From contig NZ_BONZ01000106.1 of the NCBI RefSeq assembly GCF_016862975.1, positions 1-50,336 on the forward strand: DNA of 50,336 nucleotides, given 5' to 3'. The position numbers and the translations under genes were made by a program. The stretch comes from Rugosimonospora africana. GTDB lineage: Bacteria; Actinomycetota; Actinomycetes; Mycobacteriales; Micromonosporaceae. This document shows, in pieces, positions 1-6,986 of this stretch. Numbering within the stretch: the first letter of the stretch is position 1; every line of letters starts with the position of its first letter. The notes below the pieces were generated by a model. That model searched no databases. It had not been told where the DNA came from and saw nothing but the letters and a program-made list of their open reading frames with translations.

Positions 1-115
1 GGCGGACCTGATCGCTCTGGGAGCGACGGAGCCGTCGGCGCAGCCGCAGCCGGACCGGTGGCGGGTGCTGCTGGACCCGGCCGGGCACCCATTCTGCATC
101 AGCACCAGCGTCTGA
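1..115 (+). CDS. VOC (glyoxalase/bleomycin-resistance) family protein, C-terminal end only
   Basis: The window opens inside a gene. The frame starting at base 2 reads to a TGA at 113-115 and gives 37 residues ending in VLLDPAGHPFCIST. The pattern LLDPAGHPFC is a typical last beta strand of vicinal-oxygen-chelate proteins of the glyoxalase/bleomycin-resistance group in actinomycetes. The substrate cannot be told from this piece, and the metal-ligand residues of the N-terminal half lie outside the window. The next gene starts 12 bases downstream on the same strand, so the two may be co-transcribed. Confidence 0.6.
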   Translation, partial: ADLIALGATEPSAQPQPDRWRVLLDPAGHPFCISTSV

Positions 116-127
116 GGTGGGGTTGTC

Positions 128-457
128 GTGAGCGAGGCGCGGGTGGGGCGGTTGATGACCGCGAAGGCGCATCCGGGGCGGGGTGGTGAGCTGGCGGCCG
201 CGTTGGTGCGGGTCGCGGGTACGCTGCGCGACTTTCCGGGCTGTGAGCTGTACGTCATCAATCAGGACCGGGCGGATCCGGACACGGTGTACGCGTTCGA
301 GGTGTGGTCCGACGAGGCCGCGGTGAACGCGGCGTTGGAGGCGGCGCGGACGGCCGAGGATCCGCCGGTGAGCATGGCCGACGTGATGGCGCTGGTGGAC
401 GGCCGGCCGCAGCGGGTGGACCTGGTGCCGTGCGGTGGGGTCGGGCTGGCTGGGTAG
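128..457 (+). CDS. putative quinol monooxygenase (ABM domain)
   Basis: The protein has 109 residues and a GTG start. It is a single small alpha/beta domain of the antibiotic-biosynthesis-monooxygenase (ABM/YgiN) type. The N-terminal strand VGRLMTAKAHPGRGGELAAAL is followed by a CELYVINQD strand and then YAFEVWSDEAAVNAALEA, which matches the family pattern of a strand ending in E-x-W and a helix. Members act without a cofactor on quinols or polyketides, or simply bind small ligands; the substrate here is unknown. It follows the VOC gene closely and is followed by a strong terminator hairpin, so it probably ends that transcript. Confidence 0.65.
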   Translation: MSEARVGRLMTAKAHPGRGGELAAALVRVAGTLRDFPGCELYVINQDRADPDTVYAFEVWSDEAAVNAALEAARTAEDPPVSMADVMALVDGRPQRVDLVPCGGVGLAG

Positions 458-466
458 GTGGGCATC

Positions 467-492
467 CCGGGGGCCGGTCGGCCGGCCCCCGG
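467..492 (+). terminator. intrinsic-type terminator hairpin
   Basis: A perfect 11-bp stem (467-477 with 482-492) closes a TCGG tetraloop ten bases after the stop of the ABM gene. No T-run follows, which is usual for actinomycete terminators. The next gene (584-988) points towards it, so it can serve both strands. Confidence 0.75.
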
Positions 493-583
493 TCGGCCGC
501 CCCCGGCGTAGGGCGTGGCCGCACGGTAGGCCCACCTGATTTGGCTCGTGCGGTGAGGGCCGTCCGGTGTGGCCGGGCGGCCC

Positions 584-988
584 TCAGTCGCTGTCGAACC
601 AGGCCCAGCGGCCTTCGCGGTGGCCGATGCCGGCCTCGTCGAGCCAGGACCGCAACGCCCGGACGTTGCCCTCGATGGCGAGGTGGTCGCCGAGGTCGCC
701 CCGGTCGACGAGGGCGCGGAAGCAGGCGACCAGGGTGTCGCGCGGGTCGGGTTCGGGTGGCTGTTGCCCGCAGCGGCGGCCCAGCGCGTCGACGAGCCGG
801 TTCAGGTCTCGTGCGGGTACGTAGACGGAGTACGCGTACTCGCGGCCGTCCTTGTCCGCACGGGACGGGTAGTCGTAGAACTCGGTGAAGTCGATTTCGT
901 CGCGATCGCGTCCGGCTCCGAAGTCCAGCCACAGGGTGAACACGCAGTCGGCGGGCATCCGGTGGCGGCGCAGCAGTTCGTGGCGCAT
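584..988 (-). CDS. conserved-looking protein of unknown function
   Basis: The protein has 134 residues, with a GGGAG ribosome site about nine bases before its ATG. I do not recognise a family. It is acidic and soluble, with no signal peptide or membrane segment. Visible features are an N-terminal strand-like VFTLWLDFGAG, an acidic and aromatic stretch around DEIDFTEFYDYPSRADKDG (residues 30-50), and a C-terminal LRSWLDEAGIGHREGRWAWFDSD. It stands alone between two intergenic gaps and is convergent with the ABM gene. The size and composition would also fit an immunity or SUKH-like protein, but nothing in the sequence proves that. Confidence 0.7.
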   Translation of the reverse strand: MRHELLRRHRMPADCVFTLWLDFGAGRDRDEIDFTEFYDYPSRADKDGREYAYSVYVPARDLNRLVDALGRRCGQQPPEPDPRDTLVACFRALVDRGDLGDHLAIEGNVRALRSWLDEAGIGHREGRWAWFDSD

Positions 989-1075
989 CGACGGGACTCC
1001 CGGGGGTCGGGGGTACGGCCGGTTCCGAGGGTAGCGCCCGCGCCGCGCCGTGCCGGGTCGGGTCGGGTCGGGTTG

Positions 1076-2158
1076 CTACAGGCCGACGCCGACCAGGGGG
1101 TTGGCGCGCCAGCGGTCGACTTCCTCGACGTAGCCGAGCAGTGTGGCGGAGCCGTCTTTCCAGCCGCCGTGGCGGGCGATGCGTAGCGGGTCGGCGCCGG
1201 CGCGGTAGGTCTCGGTGGCGTAGCCGCGGCGCAGGCTGTGCCCTGACCAGGCGGCGGCCGGGTCCAGGCCGGCGGCGAGCGCGGTGCGTTTGACGATCAG
1301 GGCGACGGCCTGGCCGGTGAGCCGTCCGTCGGTGGTGCCTCGTCCGGCGGCGGCCCGGCCGAGGCGGCCGTGCCGGTCGACGCGGACGAACAGCGGGCCG
1401 GTGGTGCGGTCGGTGGTGGCGAGCAGGGCCAGCCACGCCTGGGTGACACGTACCGGGCAGGTGTCGGGGTGCGATCCGTAGGGCAGTGCGACGATCCGGC
1501 CGGCGGAGTCGCGGTCGGTCTTCGAGGTGCGGATGGTGACCTGCAGGCCGGCGTCGGTGACGACCAGGTCGCCGAGGTCGAGGGCGGCGAGTTCGGAGCG
1601 GCGGGCGCCGAGGGCGAAGCCCACCACGAGCAGTGCCCGGTCCCGTACTCCGGCGGGGGTGTCGAGATCGAGGGCGGTGACCATCGCGCGCAGCGAGGTC
1701 ACTGTGACCGGGGCGGCCTTGTGCACCTGGGGGGTGCCGTTGACGGCGCGCTCCCGGCGGTGGGTGCGCAGGACGGCCCGGGCCAGTCCGAGGTCGGGCC
1801 GTTCGTGGCCGGCGGCGCGGTGCGCGGTGGAGATCGCGGCGAGGGCGCGTTCGATGGTGGTCGGGGCCTTGCCCGCGTCGACGAGCGTGTTGGTGTATTC
1901 GGCCAGGGTGGCGGGTGTCGCCGGCAGTGGGGCCAGGCCGCGGTGGGCGGTCCAGGTGGTGAATCGCGACCAGTCGCCGGCGTAGACCCGCCGGGTGGAG
2001 GCGGGTACGGATTCGGCGACCCGGCGGCGGGTCGCTTCGGACAGGCCACCGCCGGCCGGTTCCACCGCCGTCGGGGTCAGGGTGGCCGGTTGTCTCCCGG
2101 CTCCGTCTCTTCCGGCCCCGTGTTTCCCGGCTCCGTGGGGGCCCTCAATCTGATTCAC
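1076..2158 (-). CDS. tyrosine recombinase / phage-type integrase
   Basis: The protein has 360 residues and a GTG start. Residues 45-140 look like the SAM-like core-binding domain (STRRVYAGDWSRFTTW). Residues 150-360 are the catalytic domain with the full active-site set: Arg186 (GARRSEL), Lys213 (SKTDR), His307 and Arg310 (GHSLRRG), His330 with Trp333 (HGGW), and Tyr343 (LGYVEEV). It should cut and rejoin DNA through a 3'-phosphotyrosine. No tRNA or obvious att core lies next to it and no excisionase is visible, so it is not flanked like a classic prophage integrase. It is divergent from the coiled-coil gene at 2255 across an AT-rich region with inverted repeats, which suggests the two belong together. 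A later in-frame start is possible because the first 35 residues are low in complexity. Confidence 0.9.
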   Translation of the reverse strand: MNQIEGPHGAGKHGAGRDGAGRQPATLTPTAVEPAGGGLSEATRRRVAESVPASTRRVYAGDWSRFTTWTAHRGLAPLPATPATLAEYTNTLVDAGKAPTTIERALAAISTAHRAAGHERPDLGLARAVLRTHRRERAVNGTPQVHKAAPVTVTSLRAMVTALDLDTPAGVRDRALLVVGFALGARRSELAALDLGDLVVTDAGLQVTIRTSKTDRDSAGRIVALPYGSHPDTCPVRVTQAWLALLATTDRTTGPLFVRVDRHGRLGRAAAGRGTTDGRLTGQAVALIVKRTALAAGLDPAAAWSGHSLRRGYATETYRAGADPLRIARHGGWKDGSATLLGYVEEVDRWRANPLVGVGL

Positions 2159-2167
2159 GAGAAGGAA

Positions 2168-2252
2168 TGTTATCGGGAATCAGTCGTTCTGTCTTGCGCG
2201 TGATAGTTACTGTTCCCGATAATGTAGAAACACTTCTTTGTTACGACGTAAC
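2168..2252. promoter_or_regulatory. divergent promoter/operator region with nested inverted repeats
   Basis: This is a strikingly AT-rich gap between the integrase and the coiled-coil gene. A perfect inverted repeat TTATCGGGAA (2170-2179) / TTCCCGATAA (2213-2222) sits 33 bases apart. Each arm overlaps a -10-like GATAA element reading outwards. For the + strand, TTGCGC (2194-2199) and GATAAT (2218-2223) are 18 bp apart. A second palindrome, GTTACGACGTAAC (2240-2252), lies between the predicted start of transcription and the ATG at 2255. The layout suggests one regulator repressing both genes. It could instead be a recombination site of the neighbouring integrase. Confidence 0.6.
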
Positions 2253-2254
2253 TA

Positions 2255-3409
2255 ATGGATCGGTGGTGGGGGATGGCCGGCGACGACAGCGGTGCACGGG
2301 ACGGCAGCGGGGCCGCGACGGTGCCCGACGGGCAGGTCCGGCGCTGCGGATACGGCCAGTGTGGGCGCGCGCTGGACTACGACGGACGTGGCCGGCCGCC
2401 CGAGTACTGCCCGGACCGCCGCTGGGAGCCAGGCGGTCGCAGCTGCCGGCAGATGGCCGCGGCGGCCCGCGTCGCGGAGCGTGCCGCAGGTCTCGACGGT
2501 CCGCTGGATTCCTTCCGTGCCACCGGTTCCCGGGTCATCGCGGCGGCCGAACCGCTGGCCGGGCAGCTGACCGACCTCCTCACCGCGATCGCTGAGGTCA
2601 GGGACGGTGCCTTGACCCGGATCGGTGAGGCGGAGAGCGCGAGCACCGCCGCCGATCAGCGTGCCGCCGCCGCGCAGGTCGACACCGACCGGGCCACCCG
2701 GGCCGCGCAGCAGGCCGAGACGGACCGTGACGTCGCCCAGGCTGACGCCCGGCGGGCCGAGCAGCGGGCGGAGGCCGCGCGCCGGGATGCCGAGGAGCAG
2801 GTCCGCCGGGCGTGGGACCGGGTCGCCGAGGCGGACCGGTCCCGGGGCCAGGCCGAGGCCGCGGGTGCGCTGGCGACCGCGGGCCAGGCAGAGGAGGTGC
2901 GCCGGCGTGAGGCCGCCGACCAGCGAGCGGCTGCCGCGCTGGCCGACCGTGACGGGGTGCGCGCCGAGTTGCACGCGGCTCATGCCGTGGCGGCCGACCT
3001 GCGTACCCAGCTCGCTTCGGCGGGTGCCCGGGCGGATCTCGCCGCGACCGAGGCCGCCCACCTGCGCGAGCAGTTGACCGCGCTGCGGACCGAACTCGAC
3101 GCGCTACGCGAACAGCAGCGGGCCGACGCCGACCGGGCGCGGGCCCTGGCCGACGAGTTTCAGGCCGCCGCCGGGCAGCGGGACGCCGCGGCGGCCGAAG
3201 CGTCCCGGCTTGCCGCGGACACCGACCGGCTGGGGCGGGACCTGGTCGCGGCCACCGATGCCACCACCGCCGCGGTCCGCCGCGCCGAACGTGCCGAGAC
3301 GCTGGTCGACCGGCTCGCCGCCGCGCTGCCGGCCGCGGTCGCGCCGGCCACCACGGCTAGCGACACCACGGCGAGCGCCCCCGAACCGCTCGGGGGCGGC
3401 CCCGCGTGA
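2255..3409 (+). CDS. four-cysteine, long coiled-coil protein (KfrA-like architecture)
   Basis: The protein has up to 384 residues. The N-terminus carries Cys31, Cys36, Cys52 and Cys64 (CGYGQC ... EYCPD ... SCRQ), a CX4C-X15-CX11C arrangement likely to bind zinc. From about residue 100 to 350 it is nearly unbroken Ala/Arg/Glu/Asp heptad sequence, predicted to be a very long coiled coil. There is no signal peptide or membrane segment. DNA-binding head plus long coiled coil recalls plasmid KfrA proteins, but this head is a cysteine cluster, not the KfrA helix-turn-helix, and no homology is claimed. It is divergent from the tyrosine recombinase. An in-frame ATG at 2273 has a better G-rich ribosome site and may be the true start. 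Confidence 0.8.
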   Translation: MDRWWGMAGDDSGARDGSGAATVPDGQVRRCGYGQCGRALDYDGRGRPPEYCPDRRWEPGGRSCRQMAAAARVAERAAGLDGPLDSFRATGSRVIAAAEPLAGQLTDLLTAIAEVRDGALTRIGEAESASTAADQRAAAAQVDTDRATRAAQQAETDRDVAQADARRAEQRAEAARRDAEEQVRRAWDRVAEADRSRGQAEAAGALATAGQAEEVRRREAADQRAAAALADRDGVRAELHAAHAVAADLRTQLASAGARADLAATEAAHLREQLTALRTELDALREQQRADADRARALADEFQAAAGQRDAAAAEASRLAADTDRLGRDLVAATDATTAAVRRAERAETLVDRLAAALPAAVAPATTASDTTASAPEPLGGGPA

Positions 3410-3423
3410 CACCGGTGGGGGGA

Positions 3424-3567
3424 TCAGTTCCTGGGGAAGATCTCGGTCTCGGGGCGCTGCAGGTACTCCATCGCCGCGGTGAACTTCGGGTCGCCGAAGC
3501 GTCGCTGCGTCTCCTTGGGCGTCACGTCCTCGATGTGGGTGGCTCCTCTGCACGCGGGACAGTGCCA
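3424..3567 (-). pseudogene. small zinc-ribbon-like remnant without a start codon
   Basis: The reverse frame ending at the stop 3424-3426 reads WHCPACRGATHIEDVTP, then KETQRRFGDPKFTAAMEYLQ and RPETEIFPRN. It looks protein-like (CPAC knuckle, amphipathic helix) but no ATG, GTG or TTG precedes it before a TAG at 3574-3576. An ATG exists just upstream in another frame (next to a run of five G), so a single indel could have split a gene of about 55 residues. It may be a decayed gene or a sequencing slip in the G-run. Function unknown. Confidence 0.3.
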
Positions 3568-3607
3568 CCGACGCTAGCCCCCATGTAGGTCAGGTCCCGT
3601 CCTGCTT

Positions 3608-3633
3608 CGGCCCGCCCCCTGTCGGGCGGGCCG
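3608..3633 (-). terminator. terminator hairpin after the toxin gene
   Basis: A 9-bp perfect stem (3608-3616 with 3625-3633) and an 8-base loop lie four bases beyond the stop codon of the PIN-domain gene. It is placed to end the antitoxin-toxin transcript. Confidence 0.7.
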
Positions 3634-3636
3634 CCT

Positions 3637-4053
3637 CTACCCGGCCAGGTCGAGGATTCCCCACCCGGGTGGCAGGACCGCGGCGGCCTGTTCCGGCCGG
3701 GTCGTCGCGTAGTACGCCTCCAGTTCCAGCGCCGCCCGGGCGGCGTGCCCGACGGACAGGTCCCCGCCGGCCGCCCGGGCCAGCTCACCGACCTGCCACA
3801 CCGAATCCACCCCACCGACCCGGTCGGTCGCCAGCGGCAGGATCACGATCGCCGAGGTCGTGGTCAGCAGCCGCAGGTGCGCCGCCGCCCCGTCGTCGCC
3901 GACCGCGGCCCGGGCGCTGGCCAGGCACACCGCCGGGATGCCCAACTGCCGGCGTTCGTCGCTGATCTCGGCGATCAGCTCGCCGACCGCGACGTGCCCG
4001 GCCACGTACGCCAGCAGCGCGGAGGTGTCCAGGACCGCCGCGACATCGCTCAC
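3637..4053 (-). CDS. vapC: PIN-domain toxin, VapC type
   Basis: The protein has 138 residues and a GTG start overlapping the antitoxin stop (GTGA). The N-terminal LDTSALLAYV places the first catalytic aspartate of a PIN nuclease at about residue 9. An acidic helix (VGELIAEI) follows, and a later acidic segment (AAGGDLSVGHAARAALELEA) stands where most VapC proteins have the D-x-x-I-A-A helix. Family members cut RNA (tRNA, rRNA or mRNA) with Mg2+ when freed from their antitoxin. The C-terminal part lacks the usual L-x-T-x-D/N ending, so activity is likely but not certain. The order antitoxin then toxin with overlapping ends is the standard vapBC arrangement. Confidence 0.85.
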   Translation of the reverse strand: MSDVAAVLDTSALLAYVAGHVAVGELIAEISDERRQLGIPAVCLASARAAVGDDGAAAHLRLLTTTSAIVILPLATDRVGGVDSVWQVGELARAAGGDLSVGHAARAALELEAYYATTRPEQAAAVLPPGWGILDLAG

Positions 4054-4319
4054 GCCGCCTCACCGGCGGCGCCGGGGCGGCCGAGCATCCGCCGCGCCTC
4101 GGTGAGGGCGTCCGCCGGGATCGGCTCCCGGAGCCGGTCCCGCCAGCGGCGCTTGCCGGCCTCGGTGATGTCGAAACCGGCCGCCCGCAGGATCTCGTCG
4201 GTGCGCTCGGCGTGGATGTGGGCGCGTACCACGTCGGTCACCGCGGCCGACACGTTGTCCTGCTGGTCGAGCCAGGCGGCGACGTCGTCGGGGACGCTGA
4301 TGCTGCGTTTGGCGGTCAT
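4050..4319 (-). CDS. vapB: ribbon-helix-helix antitoxin, VapB type
   Basis: The protein has 89 residues. The start is the ATG at 4317-4319 opening MTAKRSISVPDDVAAWLDQQ. The open frame runs much further upstream, but that part is the shadow of the kinase gene. Residues 4-40 form a classic ribbon-helix-helix: beta strand KRSISVP, helix DDVAAWLDQ, then VSAAVTDVVRAHI. The C-terminal half (residues 45-89), rich in Arg and Glu, should wrap the PIN toxin. It is expected to repress its own promoter with the toxin as co-repressor. It overlaps the toxin start by four bases, giving translational coupling. Confidence 0.85.
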   Translation of the reverse strand: MTAKRSISVPDDVAAWLDQQDNVSAAVTDVVRAHIHAERTDEILRAAGFDITEAGKRRWRDRLREPIPADALTEARRMLGRPGAAGEAA

Positions 4320-4423
4320 GCGGGCCTCCCGGCGGGGTGAGCGGCACGGCGAGCGGTCATACCGCGATCCTACCAGCGCCGGGCGGAGGTGCCGGGGCCG
4401 TCGCGCCGCCAGCCGGCGCGGGG

Positions 4424-5509
4424 TCACGGCAGGTCGCCGGCCCATGCGGCCAGCAGCTCCACCAGGCCCCGCAGCCGGTCCACCGCCGCCTGGCCGCCCT
4501 CGTCCTGCCCGTACTGCGGATGCCCGAATGTCCCGTCCCGGAGCACCCGGCTGAGCACGGCCGGCCCGAACCAGCAGTATTTCGCGGCACCGCAGATCGC
4601 GATCGCGCGCCGTACCGGGTCCGGGGAGCCGGTGAACCCGCCGTCGCGCAGGCCGGCGAGGTACCCGTCGGTGACCGTGGCGGTGATCTCCGGCAGCAGC
4701 ACGGCGTCGATCAGCCCGTCGGTGACGCTGTCGACGATCAGGTTGGCGGCGTCCTCGCCGATCGCGCCGTCGCCGATGAACGACCAGTCCAGCAGCACGC
4801 TGGTACCCGCGTCGTCGATCAGGTTGGTCGGCCACACGTCGAGGTGGCACAGCGTCCGGGGCTGTGCCTCGGCGGCGGCCCGGTACCGGTCGCGGCGCTC
4901 CCACAGCTGCCGCAGGCACTGGCGTACGCCGGCCGGCCACACCTCGGCCAGGGGATGGTTCCAGTGTTCATCGCGGTCGATCCACACCACCCGGCTGGGG
5001 CCGTGGTCCAGGTACTGGGCCAGCCACCGGCGTGACAGCCACGGCAGGTCGGGCACCCGGCCCGCCCACCGCGCCTGCGCGGCACCCAGTTCGTGGGCGA
5101 AGGCTCCCAGCCGCGGTACCGGCCAGGAGGTCCCCGGTACGCCCGGCACGTCGGCCAGCCACAACTCCACCGCGCCACCCGGGCGGGTACCGGTGGCCAG
5201 CGGCTCGGGTACGGCGATGCCGGCGTCGGCGTACACCCGGCCGGCCAGCCCCGTCGTGTACGCGAGCACCTCGCGCCGCCAGTAGTTGTAGTGGGTCGGC
5301 TCGTCGCTGGTCGGCCACGAGGAGCCGGCCGTGCCCGACGGTGGCTGGGCCACCTTCAGGATGGCGGTACCGCCCGGCCCCCGTACCCGCCAGATCCCAC
5401 CGGTGGCGGCGTTGCCCTCGTTGTGCCGCAGCGGTGTCGCGGTCTCGATCCGGCCGCCGAGAACGTCGGGCAGGATCTGGCAGGACAGGTCGACGTCGGT
5501 GGTCTGCAC
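4424..5509 (-). CDS. aminoglycoside-phosphotransferase-fold kinase
   Basis: About 361 residues from a GTG at 5509 that has a G-rich ribosome site; a GTG at 5551 is an alternative. The catalytic loop HLDVWPTN (His222, Asp224, Asn229) and the metal-binding DWSFIGDG (Asp241) identify the APH/choline-kinase fold. ILKVAQ near residue 50 would carry the ATP-binding lysine. Such enzymes phosphorylate hydroxyls on small molecules such as aminoglycosides, macrolides, sugars, choline or homoserine. Substrate cannot be assigned, and resistance should not be assumed. It is divergent from the sugar acetyltransferase at 5680 and lies head-to-tail upstream of vapBC. Confidence 0.85.
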   Translation of the reverse strand: MQTTDVDLSCQILPDVLGGRIETATPLRHNEGNAATGGIWRVRGPGGTAILKVAQPPSGTAGSSWPTSDEPTHYNYWRREVLAYTTGLAGRVYADAGIAVPEPLATGTRPGGAVELWLADVPGVPGTSWPVPRLGAFAHELGAAQARWAGRVPDLPWLSRRWLAQYLDHGPSRVVWIDRDEHWNHPLAEVWPAGVRQCLRQLWERRDRYRAAAEAQPRTLCHLDVWPTNLIDDAGTSVLLDWSFIGDGAIGEDAANLIVDSVTDGLIDAVLLPEITATVTDGYLAGLRDGGFTGSPDPVRRAIAICGAAKYCWFGPAVLSRVLRDGTFGHPQYGQDEGGQAAVDRLRGLVELLAAWAGDLP

Positions 5510-5679
5510 GATGGGCCCCCGGTTGCGGACGCGCGGATGGATGACGGCCACCGTAGCGACCCCGGGTGCCGGAAAGATCCGCTTCTGGGCCGATGATCTG
5601 AGCCCCCGCGCCCCGTATCGTTGAAGCAGATCCCGGCACCGACCAACGGCCAACGCGCCCCGGCTGGTATGACCGTGCG

Positions 5680-6261
5680 ATGGTCGAAGACGTGTCCACC
5701 GACGAGAGCATGCGCGAGCGGATGCTGGCCGGCGAGCTGTACATCGCCGACGATCCGCACCTGGCCGCCGACGCCGCCCGCGCACAGACGCTGAGCCACC
5801 GGTACAACACCATGGATCCCACGGACGGCGCCGGTCGCCGGGCGGTGCTCGCCGAGCTGCTGGGTGCGCTCGGCGAGGGTACGGAGATCCGGCCGCCGTT
5901 CCACTGCGACTACGGCTACCAGACCTTCATCGGCGCGCGGACGTTCGCCAACTTCGGCCTGGTGTGCCTGGACGTGGCCCGGGTGACCATCGGCGACGAC
6001 GTGCAGATCGGCCCCAACGTGCAGCTTCTGACGCCCACCCACCCCGTCGAGGCGGGCCCACGGCGAGACAAGTGGGAAGCGGCCCGACCGATCGCGATCG
6101 GCGACAACGTCTGGCTCGGCGGCGGCGCGATCGTCTGTCCCGGCGTCACGATCGGGGAGAACACCGTGGTCGGGGCCGGTGCGGTGGTCACCCGCGACCT
6201 GCCGGCCAACGTCGTCGCGGTCGGCAATCCGGCACGCGTCATCCGGCACCTGGCGCCGTAG
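5680..6261 (+). CDS. sugar O-acetyltransferase (maltose acetyltransferase / NodL family)
   Basis: The protein has 193 residues. An N-terminal helical domain of Mac/NodL type (MRERMLAGELYIADDP, residues 11-26) is followed by a left-handed beta helix made of hexapeptide repeats (IGDDVQIGPNVQLL, IGDNVWLGGGAIVCPGVTIG). The catalytic His is in PTHPVE at about residue 120. It would transfer acetyl from acetyl-CoA to a hydroxyl of a sugar such as maltose or galactoside. The C-terminal VGNPARVIR is typical of the family. The ATG at 5680 or the ATG at 5710 could be used; the latter gives the usual family N-terminus. No operon partner on this strand. Confidence 0.9.
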   Translation: MVEDVSTDESMRERMLAGELYIADDPHLAADAARAQTLSHRYNTMDPTDGAGRRAVLAELLGALGEGTEIRPPFHCDYGYQTFIGARTFANFGLVCLDVARVTIGDDVQIGPNVQLLTPTHPVEAGPRRDKWEAARPIAIGDNVWLGGGAIVCPGVTIGENTVVGAGAVVTRDLPANVVAVGNPARVIRHLAP

Positions 6262-6329
6262 CCGTCGCCGCGCCGGCCCGTCGCAGCGCTGCGCCGTCGT
6301 GTTGCCGCGGACGGCCGGCCACCGCGTTG

Positions 6330-6364
6330 TGTACATCCGTACACTCCATGTGTACAGTTGTACA
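6330..6364 (+). promoter_or_regulatory. double palindromic operator in front of the tetR gene
   Basis: Two matching 14-bp palindromes of the form TGTAC-N4-GTACA occur: TGTACATCCGTACA (6330-6343) and TGTACAGTTGTACA (6351-6364). Their centres are 21 bp apart, two helical turns, and the second ends one base before the ATG of the TetR gene. This is a strong candidate binding site for two TetR dimers on one DNA face, giving autoregulation of the tetR-MFS operon. Confidence 0.7.
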
Positions 6365-6365
6365 G

Positions 6366-6986
6366 ATGGAGGTGAAGCCCGCACCGAGCCGCCGGGTCCG
6401 GCGGTTCGACCCGCAACGCCGGGAACGCATCCTGGACGCCGCGATCGAGGTCATCGCCGAACACGGCGTGGCGGCCACGACGCACCGGCTGATCGCCCAG
6501 GCGGCGGACGTGCCACTGGGCTCGCTGACGTACCACTTCACCAGCCTCGACGACCTGCGCGCGCAGGCGTTCACCCGGTTGGCGCAACGGCTGTCGGCGG
6601 CGTACGCGGCACACTTCGACGCGGTGCGCACGCCCGACGAGCTGATCGAGGCGATCACCGACATGGTGCACGGCAACGTCGGCGCCGACGCGGGGGAGTG
6701 GACCGTCAGCTACGAGCTCTACCTGGCCGCGCTGCGCGACCCGGCACTGCGGACGGTGACCGAGGAGTGGATGCGCACCAGCCGCACGGTGCTGGAACGC
6801 TACGTCGACCCGGACACCGCCCGTGGCCTCGACGCCCTGATCGAGGGCCTGGTCATGCACCGCATGCTGTCGACCGCACCGTTCCCGCGCCACATCACCC
6901 GGGCCGCGGTCGCCCGCGCTGTCGCGCCCGAGCCCGGTACCGCCGCGCCGGGCACACCCACCCCCGAACCCGGAGGACGCCGATGA
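6366..6986 (+). CDS. TetR family transcriptional regulator
   Basis: The protein has 206 residues. Residues 13-60 are a TetR helix-turn-helix (RERILDAAIEVIAEHGVAA, then THRLIAQAADVPLGSLTYHF), followed by a C-terminal ligand-binding helical domain ending in a proline-rich tail. The start is the ATG at 6366, because the frame upstream is the shadow of the acetyltransferase and the operator abuts this ATG. It overlaps the MFS gene by four bases (ATGA), so it almost certainly controls that exporter. Two palindromes directly upstream suggest self-repression. The inducer is unknown but is probably a substrate of the pump. Confidence 0.9.
   Translation: MEVKPAPSRRVRRFDPQRRERILDAAIEVIAEHGVAATTHRLIAQAADVPLGSLTYHFTSLDDLRAQAFTRLAQRLSAAYAAHFDAVRTPDELIEAITDMVHGNVGADAGEWTVSYELYLAALRDPALRTVTEEWMRTSRTVLERYVDPDTARGLDALIEGLVMHRMLSTAPFPRHITRAAVARAVAPEPGTAAPGTPTPEPGGRR

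Noticed and set aside
989-1075. Short direct repeats GGGTC as an att site next to the recombinase
   Set aside because: A run of GGGTC units before the stop of the recombinase is low-complexity GC sequence, and no second copy or tRNA end was found in the window.
258-1436. Long reverse open frame rich in Arg and Pro
   Set aside because: It spans the ABM gene, a terminator, the unknown gene and part of the recombinase, and its composition is that of a GC-rich shadow frame.
3785-4053. VapC as an active, proven toxin
   Set aside because: The PIN fold and gene pairing are clear, but the third acidic motif and the C-terminal motif differ from the standard, so activity is not claimed.
4320-4940. 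Upstream extension of the antitoxin frame
   Set aside because: It lies inside the kinase gene in another frame; the ribbon-helix-helix domain starts exactly at the ATG at 4317-4319.
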